A DNA stretch of 64,000 nt, taken from assembly GCA_951802425.1 (NCBI GenBank), contig OX637795.1, positions 4,444,501 to 4,508,500 on the forward strand, read 5' to 3'. Positions 20,997 through 32,294 of the stretch are shown piece by piece. The position numbers were made by a program, and so were the translations under genes. The notes beneath the pieces are model-generated. The model searched no databases. It was given only the letters and a program-made list of their open reading frames with translations, and was not told the origin of the DNA. Within the stretch, counting starts at the first letter, position 1. Each line of letters opens with the position of its first letter. The stretch comes from Clavaria fumosa (lineage: Eukaryota; Basidiomycota; Agaricomycetes; Agaricales; Clavariaceae).

Positions 20997-21009
20997 AATA
21001 ACAAGTCTG
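20997..21009 (+). other. GYP-B primer binding site, self-priming type
   Basis: AATAACAAGTCTG, one base inside the LTR, is the exact reverse complement over 13 bases of CAGACTTGTTATT at 20908-20920 in its own LTR. The sequence differs from that of GYP-A, and the pairing is kept. Confidence 0.75.
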
Positions 21010-21267
21010 ACCACCACCACCTCCTACTAGGACCTGGTTGCCCTTCACTTCACACTGGCTTCCTACACGCCCTATGTTATGCAAATGAACGACCCTGTCG
21101 ACTGTGAATACTGCCGACGCCAATACGCATGACACCTGCCAGCCCCGCTTGGACTGACAGCCGACAGAGAAAGGTGGAGACAGCTCCAACTTCGGTACAT
21201 CGACATATGTACACCAACAGCAATCACCTGCCCAAACACTCCCGAATTCCACCACTACCTGTGATCA

Positions 21268-21918
21268 GTGGTCTACCGAGGAACCGAACGCCAATTTATA
21301 CCGACCGGCCTACTCACCTCTCGAGCCCTCAGAGTGCAACACCTCTTTGAGGACTACACCGCCGGAGATCTTCTGCGACTCCTATACGAATGGCTCTTTG
21401 CCCTTTGGGTAAGACAAGAAGAAGAAGACATTGCTGAGGACCTAGAGGGCCTCAACATCGACGACATCGAAAATATCCCGACCCCGGCCTCCACCGAAGC
21501 CGCAGCACCTTCGCGTGCCCCCTCGCCCATACCCGCCACCCGCACTTTCACCAACAAGTGCACACAGACACAACCTCCCAAGCGGTTCATCTCAATCGTC
21601 GGATACTGTACCGAGTACCTCGTTGATACCACCACCAGATCCATTGTGGACTGGAAACCTCGCGCCAACGTCCCCTATCCCCCCGTTCCTATTCGACGCT
21701 CCCAGATCCCCATTGACATTCCCACGACCACCGTCACCCCAACCAACATCCCCGACCTTCTCACCGCCAGAGAACTCGCCGCCCGTTACTGAGCCACCAT
21801 CCAGATACCACAGCCCGAGCCTGTCGACCCGTTCGTTAACCCTGAAGATGTCCAATCCCCAAGCCCAAGCTCCGTCTCATCAATCAAACTGTACGACCTC
21901 GACAGCGACAGCGAGTAG
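21268..21918 (+). CDS. GYP-B small ORF upstream of gag
   Basis: A frame from 21268 to a TGA at 21790-21792 continues past that codon to TAG at 21916-21918 with coherent acidic sequence (FVNPEDVQSPSPSSVSSIKL then YDLDSDSE). The TGA is therefore probably a decayed arginine codon. The product has a helical segment (DLLRLLYEWLFALWVRQEEE) and a Pro/Thr-rich middle. Its end overlaps the gag start at 21848 in another frame. It resembles no Gag or Pol domain I know. It could be an accessory protein or an N-terminal extension that reaches Gag by frameshifting. Confidence 0.5.
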
Positions 21919-22822
21919 TGGCCTTACCATCAGAGACTTCGATGGGACCCAGGCGACCTACCGCACCTTCAAATGCCAATTCACCCTTCTCTTTGCCTGT
22001 GAGCCAGAACATTTTGAATCAAACGAAAAGAAGATCTATTTCGTGCTCAACAAGATGTGTCTCGGATACGCGGAACTATGGGCTAATGCCCACGTAGACC
22101 GCATCATAGAAAGAGACACCACAGGTACTTGGACTAACTTCATCCAAGACCTAGATGACGAATTCCTCGATACGACCGAGGAAATGAGGGCCCTCGCCAA
22201 CCTCCAGAAACTCCGCCAAAGCGGAAAGACCGCCCGCGAATTCTTCACCGATTTTGACCGTCTCTATCGCCAGGCCCACCTCTCCATCACCCACCACGAG
22301 TCAGTACTCATTGAGTACCTCAAGAACGGTCTCAACCAGCCCCTGGTCAAGAAAATTTACAATAGCGACGAACTCCCTGCAACCTATGTTGGCTGGAGGA
22401 ACAAAGCCATCAGGATGGACGACCTGTGGCAAGAGTTCAAATCCTTGTGCAAGGCTCGCACTCCAGTCCCGCCTAGCCGACCCGCAACCTCCCAGACCCG
22501 CACCCCTGCCGTACCCGCGACTACTCCCCACCCCGACACGATGATCGTCGACCGTTCGCGACCCAAGCCTGCCGAAGTACAATGCTACAACTGTCGCAGC
22601 TTCGGCCATATCTCAAAGAACTGCCCTCTCCCGCCCACGCGTCGCACCCAGCAGGTCCGAGGAGTCATCACCCTCCCTGTCCCGATCGCCCCAAGCGCCA
22701 CAACACCCATGACCACATCGGGTGACGAACTGGAAGAAGCGCAGGCGGAGATCGCGAGGTGGAAGGACCTGGTCGTGCTCAGAGAAAAAGAAATCGCAGA
22801 TTTTGCAAACGGCGAAGATTGA
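21848..22822 (+). CDS. GYP-B Gag
   Basis: Starting at the methionine MSNPQAQAPSHQ, the frame carries a retrotransposon Gag helical core (FDGTQATYRTFKCQFTLLFA ... EMRALANLQKLRQSGKTARE ... VLIEYLKNGLNQPLVKKIYN). A Pro/Thr linker and one CCHC zinc knuckle, CYNCRSFGHISKNC, follow, and the C-terminal end is coiled-coil-like (ELEEAQAEIARWKDLVVLRE). The frame is open. The ORF extends further upstream (to 21515), but that part overlaps the small ORF in another frame. Gag forms the particle that packages the element RNA. Confidence 0.8.
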   Translation: MSNPQAQAPSHQSNCTTSTATASSGLTIRDFDGTQATYRTFKCQFTLLFACEPEHFESNEKKIYFVLNKMCLGYAELWANAHVDRIIERDTTGTWTNFIQDLDDEFLDTTEEMRALANLQKLRQSGKTAREFFTDFDRLYRQAHLSITHHESVLIEYLKNGLNQPLVKKIYNSDELPATYVGWRNKAIRMDDLWQEFKSLCKARTPVPPSRPATSQTRTPAVPATTPHPDTMIVDRSRPKPAEVQCYNCRSFGHISKNCPLPPTRRTQQVRGVITLPVPIAPSATTPMTTSGDELEEAQAEIARWKDLVVLREKEIADFANGED

Positions 22823-25800
22823 GTTCAGACTCTTCGCCGGTAAAAAGTTATGTACCCCCTTGTACCCCCGCCGTGAATAAACAGGTCCTGGTGACCCCTT
22901 CTCCGTCCCCCAGACTGAACCTGAGGAAAGAGAAAACCAAGGCCAACCCCGAAAAGCCTTGTATGGAAATACCCATTACAATGGAGAACCCCAGTAATGG
23001 AAGGAGAAAACTGGGATACGCCCTTGTGGATTTGGGATGCTCAGCCTCTGCTATCGACAAGAAATATGCCCAGAGCCTAGGAGTAAGGTTACAGGACCTC
23101 CCCCAACCCCTCTACTCGATCAACGCTGACAGAACCCCCAATGCCCTGGGAATGGTAACTAAAACTGCTGACCTGATCATTTCCATCAGGCAGGGCTTCC
23201 GCCAGAAAGTGACCCTCCTAGTCGGACAATTTCACCCCCCCCACCTCTACCTAGGGGATGACTGGCTGCAAAAGAACAATCCCAAGATCGACTGGGTCGA
23301 ACGATCGATCGAATTCCTGTGGCCACAAACAGTATTTGCGAAAGGAACCTTCGTGGAAACCGCCGTACTGCCATACCACAAAGAATTCCCTAAAGTCTTC
23401 TCCCTCGAAGAATTCACAAAACTACCACCCTTGAGAGGCGCCATAGACCATCCTATCGAGCTAAAGGAGGGAGCCGTCCCTAAACAGTCGAAGATCTACT
23501 TGGTGCCACGTGCGTACTACCCTGAACTGAAGTCCTGGATCGAGGAGAACCTAAAGAGTGGACGCATACGACCTTCAAATTCCCCTTGGGCCTCGCCTCT
23601 CTTCTTCAAGCAGGAAGGAAAGAAGTTATGACCCATCATTGACTATCGGGAGCTCAATGCTGTGACAAAGAAGGACGCGCACCCCCTTCCCCTCATACGC
23701 GATATCCTTGATGCTCTTAAAGGAAAAATCTTCTTTACCAAGATGGACGTTGTGCGCGGATTTAACAACGTCAAGATCTGTGAAGGAGATGAGTGGATGA
23801 TGGTGTTCATCTGCCCAGAAGGCCAATTCGAATACACTGTCATGGGTTTCGGACTGACTAATGCCCCAGCCCATTTTCAAAGATTCATGAACGCTATTCT
23901 CCAAGAAGAAATAGCCACTGGGCATGTCCACGTTTATATTGACGACATTCTTATACACACCCCGGACCTGGAGACACATCAACGACTCACCCGTGCCATC
24001 CTCCAAAGGCTCGAGGAAAACTCGCTCTGCCTAAGGCTGGAGAAATGCCAGTTCCAGAAGAGTGAGGTGGAATTCCTGGGGCATTATATCCGACACGGAC
24101 ATATCGAGAAATCCGAGCGCCTGTGTGCGGGAATCTGAGAGTGGCCTGTCCCAAGAAGTAAAAGGGATGTCCAGAAATTTCTTGGGTTCCTAAATTATTT
24201 TAGGAGACATATCCCGGACTTCGCTACGACCGCCATCCCCCTCCACCAACTCACAGGGAATAAAGACTGGCAATGGGGCCCTGACGAAAAGGGTGCCTTC
24301 AATCGACTTATTCAGCAGCTGCTTGACGGGCGACGAACGGCAGTTCCCAGGGACAAGGGAAACTGGAAAATCGAGACAGACGCCTCCAACGTCGCAATAG
24401 GGGGCATCCTCTATCAACAACAAGAGGATAGTAGTTGGGCAATGATTGATTGTTTCTCTAAAGCACTTAAAGACGCCGAGAAAAACTATGACACCTACGA
24501 CAAAGAACTACTGGCCATTGTCCGAGCCCTCGAAACCTGGCCGCAGTACCTCATCGCGACCTCCGAGCCCTTCGAAATTTGGACCGACCATGCCAACCTC
24601 GCGTACTTCCGCAAACCCAACCCCCTCAATGGACGACAAAACCATTGGAGAGCCCTCCTGGCCCTGTATAACTTCGAGATCAAACACCAGCCAGGCAAGA
24701 CCAATACAGCTGCTGACGCGCTGTTGCGACGACCCGACCATGATGACGCCACAACCCCTATACTCGTCCCCCTACTCCCCGACATCCTGTTCAAGTCCGT
24801 GGCAGAACTGAGCCTCCTAGATCGCATCAAGGAAGCCCAGAGCCAGATAGCCCATGGACCGGCCATCGTCCAGGAAGCTGATGGGGTTAAGTACTACCGG
24901 AATAAGATCTGGGTCCCCCCAGACCTAGTCGAGGATGTCCTAGCCCTCCACCACGATGCTCCCTCAGCCGGCCACCCAGGAATCTGGAAAACCAGCGAAA
25001 ATGTTCGCCGAAATTTTGATTGGCCCGGACTCGACAGCGATATACGAGCCCGCCTACAGCGATGTTGGCACTGCCAGCGAAACAAGATCAACCATACCGG
25101 CAACAAGCCAGCCCTCCATCCTTTCCCCGCTCCCCTCCAACCATGGGACGAGATCAGCTGGGACATCATAGGTCTGCTAAATCCCTCTGAAGGGTACGAT
25201 GGAGTCCTGGTCATCTGCGACCGTGCCACCAGATCATCCCTGCTGGAACCAATTAACATGGACCTAACGAGCGAAGGAGCAGCTCGAATATTCCTACACC
25301 GCATCTATGCTAGCCATGGACTCCCGTCCAAAGTCACGAGCGACCAAGGATCAAACTTCGTGGCCAAGTTCCTCAAAAACGTGTATGGACAGTTGGGAGT
25401 AGGAACTAACCCTAGTACGGCATATCACCCCCAGACTGACGGCCTCACGGAAAGGGCCAACCAAGAGGTATTCACTCTGCTAAAACACGTCTGTAGTGAG
25501 ATGCCCGAGAGTTGGGCCTCCTGGCTCCCTATCACGGAGTTCGCCCTCAACAACCGATCCTATGGAAGCTCCGACATATCTCCCTTCCTGCTTGATTACG
25601 CCTGACACCCTGTCGCCCTTCCCGATCTCCGCCTCACCGAGTCCAACAACCCCACCGCTGATAACTTCTTGGAAAAGGCCTACGAAATGCGGGAGAAAAT
25701 GAAGAAGCTGGTTGATCAATCCAACAGGACTATGGAGAAACGAGGAGGATATACTACCGATTGGAAAGAAGGGACCCTAGTCTGGTTAGAGAGCTGCAAC

Positions 25801-26184
25801 CTGGTACTGGAAGACCTCCGTAAGAAGCTGATGCCATGGCGAGTTGGACCTTTCAAAGTGGTTGTGAAACGAGGCGCCGCCGCCTACGAGCTCGAACTAC
25901 TGCGACATTGGCGTATACACCTGGTCTTCAACGAATCACTTCTTTCCCTATCCACCCCTGGCCCCGACCACCCTGAATGCCCCGAAAGTATGGAAATCAA
26001 TGGGGAACCTCAGTACGAAGTAGAGTTCATCCATGCGAAACGAAAGTGCGGAAGACAAGTGCAGTACCTGGTGCGGTGGATGGGTTATCCCCTGGAGGAC
26101 AATACCTGGGAACCTGTCAGAAACCTCAAGGATGCACAGGAGGCCATACGTGACTTTGAGATTGCTCAGAAAGCGCAATCTTAG
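22823..26184 (+). pseudogene. GYP-B Pol: protease, RT, RNase H, integrase, chromodomain
   Basis: Protease-like LGYALVDLGCSASAID has DLG in place of the catalytic DSG/DTG. RT follows (QFEYTVMGFGLTNAPAHFQR and VYIDDIL), then RNase H (ETDASNVAIGG, EKNYDTYDKELLAI) and an integrase with an HHCC finger (HHDAPSAGHPG ... CWHCQRNK). The catalytic core shows SWDIIG, VTSDQGSNF and ERANQEV, and a C-terminal chromodomain shows YEVEFIHAKRKCGRQVQYLV and NTWEP. Stops are TGA at 23629-23631 (KLxPIIDYR), 24136-24138 (IxEWP) and 25603-25605 (YAxHP). Arginine is expected at each, so CGA to TGA is the simplest explanation. The chromodomain would steer integration to marked chromatin. Confidence 0.85.
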
Positions 26185-26195
26185 AAGGGAGGTTA

Positions 26196-26746
26196 TGTTA
26201 TGGTATGTAAGCACGTGACGCACCACGACCTTCACATGACACCCACAACCTGGCTCTAGCGCCCGTAGACCATTAACGATCACGTGACCTACACGCGCCC
26301 AGTCACGTGACCCTTACTGAGAAGACGGCCCATATTCGTGATGGGACGTCTGTGCGGGATGCCATCATCCTGTCCCCACCCGACACCTGTCGCCTTGACT
26401 CCATCAGCGTTAAGCCTAATCCGGTCCTTTCATTGTTCCCTCCCCTCGCTACCGCTATCCCATTCCCCTAGCACCCTTATCCCCCCTTTAATATCCCATC
26501 GCCCCGCCAACCCCGCCCTCGCGACCACGTGATCGTTCCCTTGACGCGCCTTCCTCTTCCCTACCGTCGCCACTCTTCCCCCATTCCCTTGTACCTACGT
26601 AGTTACCTTATTACTGTGACTTAGTATATATACCAGTAGATACACATCCTGTATCCCCCAGACTTGTTATTCTCGCAATTTACTCTCCCTGCATCCATCC
26701 TGCCCAGCTAGCCTGCCCAGGACTGACTCAGCAGTGAGCCGTAACA
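26196..26746 (+). repeat. GYP-B 3' LTR
   Basis: 551 bases, TGTTATGG...CCGTAACA, matching the 5' LTR with scattered C/T and G/A differences and lacking two short blocks. It is followed by the CCAGA target duplication. Confidence 0.9.
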
Positions 26747-27217
26747 CCAGACCCAGAGGAAGTCTACTGTGACCCTCCCCTAGTGATACCGAGTGCCAAA
26801 GGCCCAGAACTTTGTTTTACAGCTACGTACCAGTGAATTGCATAGTGTACAGGGCACGAAAAGGCCCTCTACATAGTCTTTCTGTAGTTTCCTGGTCCAA
26901 TGGACAGGGCCCTTGCTCTGTGACCATTGTCAGAAGGGCACACGGGCAACTCACTAGGAGTTGTGGAGTGACCACCTGGGACACCATTTGGACCCCACGC
27001 TAGCAACAAGTTTTATAGAATAAGAGTTCTATAAGTACCTAGATACATAGAGAGCAGCCTGAGAGGACAGGACTGCTAAGAGATCGAAGAAATCCTGAGT
27101 GCCCAAGGCCCGGAATTTTATTTACAGTGTCTGCGTCCAAGACTGGGTCGAGCCCAGCTCCCCCCCGATTCCCCCATTACTGACGTCCCTGAAACCCCAT
27201 CACCACCACCAGGGTCT
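26747..27217 (+). other. GYP-A leader, resumed after GYP-B
   Basis: Continues the leader broken at 20407. Close relatives of this sequence lie in the GYP-C leader (49260-49640, minus strand), which confirms it belongs to GYP-A. A possible 3' splice site (TTTATTTACAG at about 27117-27127) lies shortly before gag in both elements, so the leader may be spliced. Confidence 0.6.
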
Positions 27218-28222
27218 GTGATGGCTGACCATGTCGCCCTGCCTGCAGCCCAACCAATGAGGCTTGACTTATCTGTTGCCCCCTTCGATGGGCAGAAAAA
27301 GAATTTCCACACATTCCTCCATTCGCTTCGCCTCCAGTTTATGGCGAACCCGACTATCTATGCCACGGACCTGGCAAAGGTCCTCTACACCCTCAGCAAG
27401 ATTGCTGGGGATGGGTTTGCCGCTGAGTGGGCAAATATGAAGGGAGAACAGATCCTGGGAAATGATGAAGCTGGATCCTGGGTAGACTTCGTGGAGGAGA
27501 TGAAATGGGCATTTGATGACCTGAATGACCGTGTGACCGCCCTCGCAGACATTGCGAGGCTGAAACAGGCCTCTGCGACAGCCCCAGAATTCTTTGCAAA
27601 GTTCGAGACACTGTTCCACCAAGCAGGAATGGCTGAAGTAGCTGATTCGGATATCTTGGTTCACTGGCTAGAGTTGAACCTGAGTAGGAGATTGGTGGGG
27701 AAAATCTATAGTGTCTCATCGATGCCTGAGACCTATGTGGAGTGGAAGGCACTAGCAGAAAAGCTTGATGCCCAGCAGCGCCGCCTTGATGGAGTCATCG
27801 CGCAGCAGAATTCCGTCCGCCCAGCCCTGCCCATAGCCAGCCGACCTCTCCCCCAACCCACTCGCTTCACCCCAGCCCCTCGCCCCTTCCTGGCCCAGCC
27901 ACAGGCCCGCACCCCTGCCCCTCCCGTCATGCCGCGTCCCGCCAGTGCTGGTGACGCCAGGTTGGTCGATCGTGCCCGTGCCCCTGGAGTAGGATGCGCC
28001 TGTTTCCAATGTGGCCAAGCTGGCCACATGGTGAGAGACTGCCTCCTCCCAGACACATGCCCACAGATCCCGAGGCCACAGGTCCGCGCCGTGGAAAGCC
28101 AGGCACGAAGTGCCGAGGACTACAAGAATCAGATCGCATTGCTCTTAGACCGTGTGGCATTGTTGGAAAGAGAGAAGAGGGCTCCGACTGAGGAGCCAGA
28201 TTTTGGAGACGAGGCCCAGTGA
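27218..28222 (+). CDS. GYP-A Gag
   Basis: A 334-residue open frame with a Gag core (MRLDLSVAPFDGQKKNFHTF, TLSKIAGDGFAAEWANMKGE, TAPEFFAKFETLFHQAGMAE). A Pro/Arg-rich linker follows, then a CCHC zinc knuckle CFQCGQAGHMVRDC and a short coiled coil (NQIALLLDRVALLEREK). The frame is intact. The TGA at 28220-28222 overlaps a GTG that opens the pol frame one base back, so Pol may depend on a -1 shift. It is closely related to the GYP-C Gag. Confidence 0.85.
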   Translation: MMADHVALPAAQPMRLDLSVAPFDGQKKNFHTFLHSLRLQFMANPTIYATDLAKVLYTLSKIAGDGFAAEWANMKGEQILGNDEAGSWVDFVEEMKWAFDDLNDRVTALADIARLKQASATAPEFFAKFETLFHQAGMAEVADSDILVHWLELNLSRRLVGKIYSVSSMPETYVEWKALAEKLDAQQRRLDGVIAQQNSVRPALPIASRPLPQPTRFTPAPRPFLAQPQARTPAPPVMPRPASAGDARLVDRARAPGVGCACFQCGQAGHMVRDCLLPDTCPQIPRPQVRAVESQARSAEDYKNQIALLLDRVALLEREKRAPTEEPDFGDEAQ

Positions 28223-31200
28223 GTCCGAACTGGTGTCTCAAGAGTAGTCACCCCAGCCCCCCTTCCGTCCCTGTGTCTGCAGTGAGTATACCCAAATATA
28301 CAATCTTGCAGCGGAGACATACCCAAATTGAGGCTGAGGAGAAGGACAAAGTGGAAACAGAAACCGCTGATAATGAAATACTGCAAAAGGAAGGGGTGGC
28401 TAGCAGGAAAGCAGAGCCGATTAAGCGCCTTGTGGAGGTGCTGAAAGACTCCCTGATACACACCCCCCGAGAGCTCTCTATCCGGGTGCACCTGGAAGCT
28501 CTCAGCACTGGCAGGGGGGCAACCACAAAAGCCCTTGTCAACTCAGGCTGCACCAACTGCTTTATGGACTTGGAGTGGGCTAGGAAAATGGGATTAGAGC
28601 CATCCCCCCTGTTGAACCAGATCACCATGTACAATGTGGATGGGACACAGAACAGGTATGGCAAGATCCGGTATGGGATAGAGCTGCTTGTGACAGTTGG
28701 CGATCACCGGGAACGGATCCACTTCCTGCTAGGGAAGACCCAGTCGCACGTGGCGATCCTTGGGCACGATTGGTTAAAGCATCATAACCCAGAGATCGAC
28801 TGGGTGAAAGCTGAAGTAAGGCTCACTCGCTGCCCCCATGCCTGTGCCTCTTCCCCACACAGCCGCCCAACTCCTAAACGAGCCCCTGCACCCCCGAAAA
28901 CAAGTACCCTGGCTTCCGCCAGTATTCTGGACACCTGTTTTCCTAATGATGGCCCCACTCCTGATTGGTCCAGCCTCCACCCCACAGTCTTCAGTGAAGC
29001 AAAGTGGGATGAGCTCCCCCGCTCCCGCCCGGATTTTGACATTAAAATCGAGTTCAAAACTGATCCTGGGCACCTCTCCACTAAGCTGTACTCACTAACA
29101 CGGGCAGAGATGGTGGAGATGAACTGATGGGTGGATGAGCAGTTAGCATCTGGACGTATCCGACCCTCTAAATCCCCGTATGCAAGCCCTTTCTTCTTCA
29201 AACACAAGAAGGACAAGCTGCAGCCGATTATTGACTACTCGAGGCTAAACGAGCATCTGATCAAGGACAAGTACCCCCTCCCACGCATCAGAGACACAGT
29301 GGATGTGCTGAAAGGAGTGTCCATCTACTCCAAGATAGATGCAAAAGGTGGCTTCCCCTCGATGCAGAGTTGGCCAGAACACCAGCACCGCTGCGCTTTC
29401 CTGACACCTCGCGGACTCTTCGAACCAGCTGTCATGTGGTTTGGGCTGCAGAATGCGCCTGCAACCTTTCAGCGCTTCATGAACCATGTGCTGAGAGAGG
29501 AGATTGCAGGAGGACATGTCCGGGCCTATGTTGATGATGTCATAGTGTTCGCAGAGGACTTGGCTACCCACCGGTACTGGATGAATCGAGTTTTGGAGAA
29601 GTTTGGAAAGAATGGGTTGTGCCTCAGACTCAGTAAATGCGAGTTTGAAAAAAGTGAGATCATCTTCCTTGGGATGAAGATCTCTCACAACCGCTTGGAA
29701 CACGATCCGGTGAAGGGTGAAGCAGTGTGGAACTGGCCACGACCCAGGAATGTGAAGGAGGTGCAAAGGTTTAATGGGATGTTAAACTACCTCCGTCGCC
29801 ACATCCTGAACCTCTCAGCCCATGCCAAACCATTGTTCCGGTTGACAGGGAAAGTTCCATGGAAGTGGGAAGCAGAGGAAGAATCAGCCTTCCAGGATCT
29901 CCGGCTAGCACTCGTATCAGCACCTGTCTTGGCTCTACCACAAGACAAAGGGAGATGGAAGGTAGAGATGGACGCGAGTAACCTAGCGACTGGAGGAGTG
30001 CTCTCACAGCAGCAGATGGATGGGACCTGGAAAGTGGTGGACTACATCTCCCAAGCCCTCTCTGCAGCTGAGAAGAATTACGATGTGTATGACAAAGAGT
30101 TCTTGGCAGTAATCTGGGCACTTCGGGAGTGGCAGGCATACCTCATCGGAGTGGAAGAGATGATTGAGATCTGGACAGACCATGCAAACCTTCAGTACTT
30201 CCAAAAACCCCAGAAGCTGAAGCCAAGGCAGGTCCATTGGGTTGGCGAGCTCCAGTGCTTTGACTTCGAGATCAAGTACCGCATGGGAAAATCAAACACA
30301 AAGGCAGACGCACTCTCACAGAGGCCAGACTATGGAGAAATGGCGGAGGAAGATGCACCAGTACAAGTCTTCCCAGAAGTGGAAACCTGCACATCATTCA
30401 CATCGGAAATGGAGACACTACTCCAGAAAAATAGCGCGGTACATGTGCAGAAGCCAGAAGAGCTGGATGATGAGTGGACAAGAGATCGAATGGGACTCTG
30501 GCGGAAGGCCAAAATCACCTGGGTGCCCCTAGGGGCACATGAGGCAGTGCTCACCTTCGAGCATGACCTTCCCATTGCTGGTCACCCAGGCCCCCGGAAG
30601 CTGAGGGCAGCATTGCTGAGGTCCTACTGGTGGGTGGGGATGGTGAAGGACTTGGATCGATATGCGGGAGGGTGTCAGATGTGCCAGAAAGTGAAGCCTG
30701 ACCGCACTACGCGTGCCGCTCTGCTCCACCCTCACCCAGTGCCTGAAGGGCCTTGGGCAGTGATCTCTTGGGACATTGTGGGCCCTTTCCCCCTCTCCCG
30801 TGGGCACAACACCATCCTGGTCATTGTAGACAAGTTCACAAAGCGGACCCTCATTGAGGCTATTGGGCTTGACCTCACTGGACTTGGTGCTGCTCGCATC
30901 CTCCGAGACTGGGTCTTCTGTGACCATGGAGTTCCACAGAAGGTTGTGAGTGACTGGGGCACCCAGTTTGTGTCTAAGTTTATGAAGGAGTTTTATGGGA
31001 TGATTGGGGTTAAGGCAAACCCAAGTACGGCTTTCCACCCCCAGACAGATGGACAGATGGAACGGGTCAACCAGGAGGTTGAGGTGTATCTCCGGGCCTA
31101 TGTGGACCACCTACAGGATGATTGGGCAGAATGGCTGTCTACTGCTGAGTTTGCGCTCAATAACCACGAACATTCAGCCACTGGATTCACACCCTTCTAC

Positions 31201-31841
31201 CTAGAATATGGCCAGCACCCATGGAATGGTGGAATTCGGCCACCCTCAGAGGTGAACCCTGCAGTAGATGAGTGGATGGCTAAGCTCACAGAGTCTCAGA
31301 GAGCAGCCAGGGAAGCGATGGGGAAAGCAGCAGATGCGATGAAGGCCAGTTATGATAAAGGAAAGCGGCCGAGTCGGGAATACTCGAAGGGAGACCTAGT
31401 CTGGTTGGACACACGGAACCTAAAAATGGATCGACCCTCCAAGAAGCTTGACAACAAGCGGGCTGGACCCTTCATGGTTGAGGAAAAGGTTGGACCAGCA
31501 GCGTACCAGCTCAAGCTCCCCCGAGCATGGCGCATTCATCAGGTCTTCAATGAGCTGCTACTCACCCTGTATATTGCACCCTCTTTTCCTTCTCAAAGTC
31601 TACCTCCGCCCCCCCTCCCACGATTGACGATGACCACTTGGAGTATGAGGTTGAGGCCATCCTTGATGTCAAGAAGGTGGGACATGGGGTGAAGTACTTA
31701 GTAAAATGGTTGGGGTACCCTGTGGAGGAGAACACTTGGGAACCTCGTCACAACCTCACTAACGTCACACTGTTGCTCCGAGACTTCTTCCAGCAACACC
31801 CCGACAAGGCAAAGTTAGCAGGTTGGGACGCCCAGCCTTAA
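28219..31841 (+). pseudogene. GYP-A Pol: protease, RT, RNase H, integrase, chromodomain
   Basis: Protease reads ALVNSGCTNCFMDLEW; GYP-C has VDSGC, so the catalytic Asp is changed to Asn here. RT has PIIDYSRLNEHLIKDKYPLP and AYVDDVI. RNase H has MDASNLATGG. Integrase has HDLPIAGHPG ... CQMCQKVK, then SWDIVGPFP, VVSDWGTQF and RVNQEVEVY. The chromodomain (YEVEAILDVKKVGHGVKYLV, NTWEPRHN) lies in a different frame from the integrase, with the slip in the C-rich run near 31606-31620. A TGA at 29125-29127 separates protease from RT. From 29131 the frame is open for more than 850 codons. Confidence 0.85.
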
Positions 31842-31852
31842 GAGGGGGGTGA

Positions 31853-32156
31853 TGTCAGGATCACTTACATAAGCACATAAGAAAGGTCAGGTTGGGACTG
31901 TGAAAGGGAAGCGGGAAGGTCGCGGGAAAGTCACATGACCCGGACAGGTGGTGGATTACATAATGCGGAAGTCACGTGACCCGGCCTGGACACATCACGT
32001 GACTCACAGGGTCCGAGCATGGGAACGCCGGCAACTCCCGGGGTTCCTGCTATATATACTACATCTTTTTCCTACTTGTACCCTTTTCCCCTTATGTTAG
32101 TATTGTCATCATCGACCTTACATTAAGTTGTGTGAACCATGAGACTAAGTCTGACA
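31853..32156 (+). repeat. GYP-A 3' LTR
   Basis: 304 bases, same length as the 5' LTR and differing mostly by C/T and G/A changes. It is preceded by the purine tract AGAGGGGGGTGA (31841-31852). It contains the intact self-priming segment ATGTTAGTATT at 32094-32104 and a TATA box near 32050. Confidence 0.9.
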
Positions 32157-32294
32157 CCAGGACAGGGGGACCGACGATGCGAGCATGGTGCGGGAAGTGA
32201 CATGCAGGACGACCAGAGCCCTGTGGCGACGATGACGGCGTCTGATGGGTTCGGGTTCAGGTTCTCTGGGCATGAAATACCCCCAACATCCAAG

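Larger units (their letters stand above)
20408..26746 (+). mobile_element. GYP-B: complete Ty3/gypsy chromovirus nested in GYP-A
   Basis: LTRs at 20408-20995 and 26196-26746 with TGTTA...TAACA ends, flanked by a perfect 5-base target duplication CCAGA (20403-20407, 26747-26751). The internal order is primer site, an extra small ORF, gag, protease-RT-RNase H-integrase-chromodomain, and a purine tract AGAAGGGAGGTTA before the 3' LTR. The LTRs differ by a 32-base indel and scattered transitions. Three TGA codons interrupt pol, so the copy is inactive. It inserted in the leader of GYP-A, whose sequence resumes at 26747. Confidence 0.9.
19920..32156 (+). mobile_element. GYP-A: Ty3/gypsy chromovirus, interrupted by GYP-B
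   Basis: Two 304-base LTRs (19920-20223 and 31853-32156) share TGTCAG...CTGACA ends. Between them are a self-complementary primer site, a leader, gag (27218-28222) and pol (28219-31841) in the order protease, RT, RNase H, integrase, chromodomain, and a polypurine tract just before the 3' LTR. The flanks CCGGG (19915-19919) and CCAGG (32157-32161) look like a 5-base target duplication with one change. A second element (20408-26746) is nested in the leader. An in-frame stop, a protease change and a frameshift before the chromodomain make the copy inactive. Confidence 0.85.

Noticed and set aside
28774..29216. Minus-strand frames inside the gypsy pol genes
   Set aside because: They are antisense shadows of Pol with no independent motifs.
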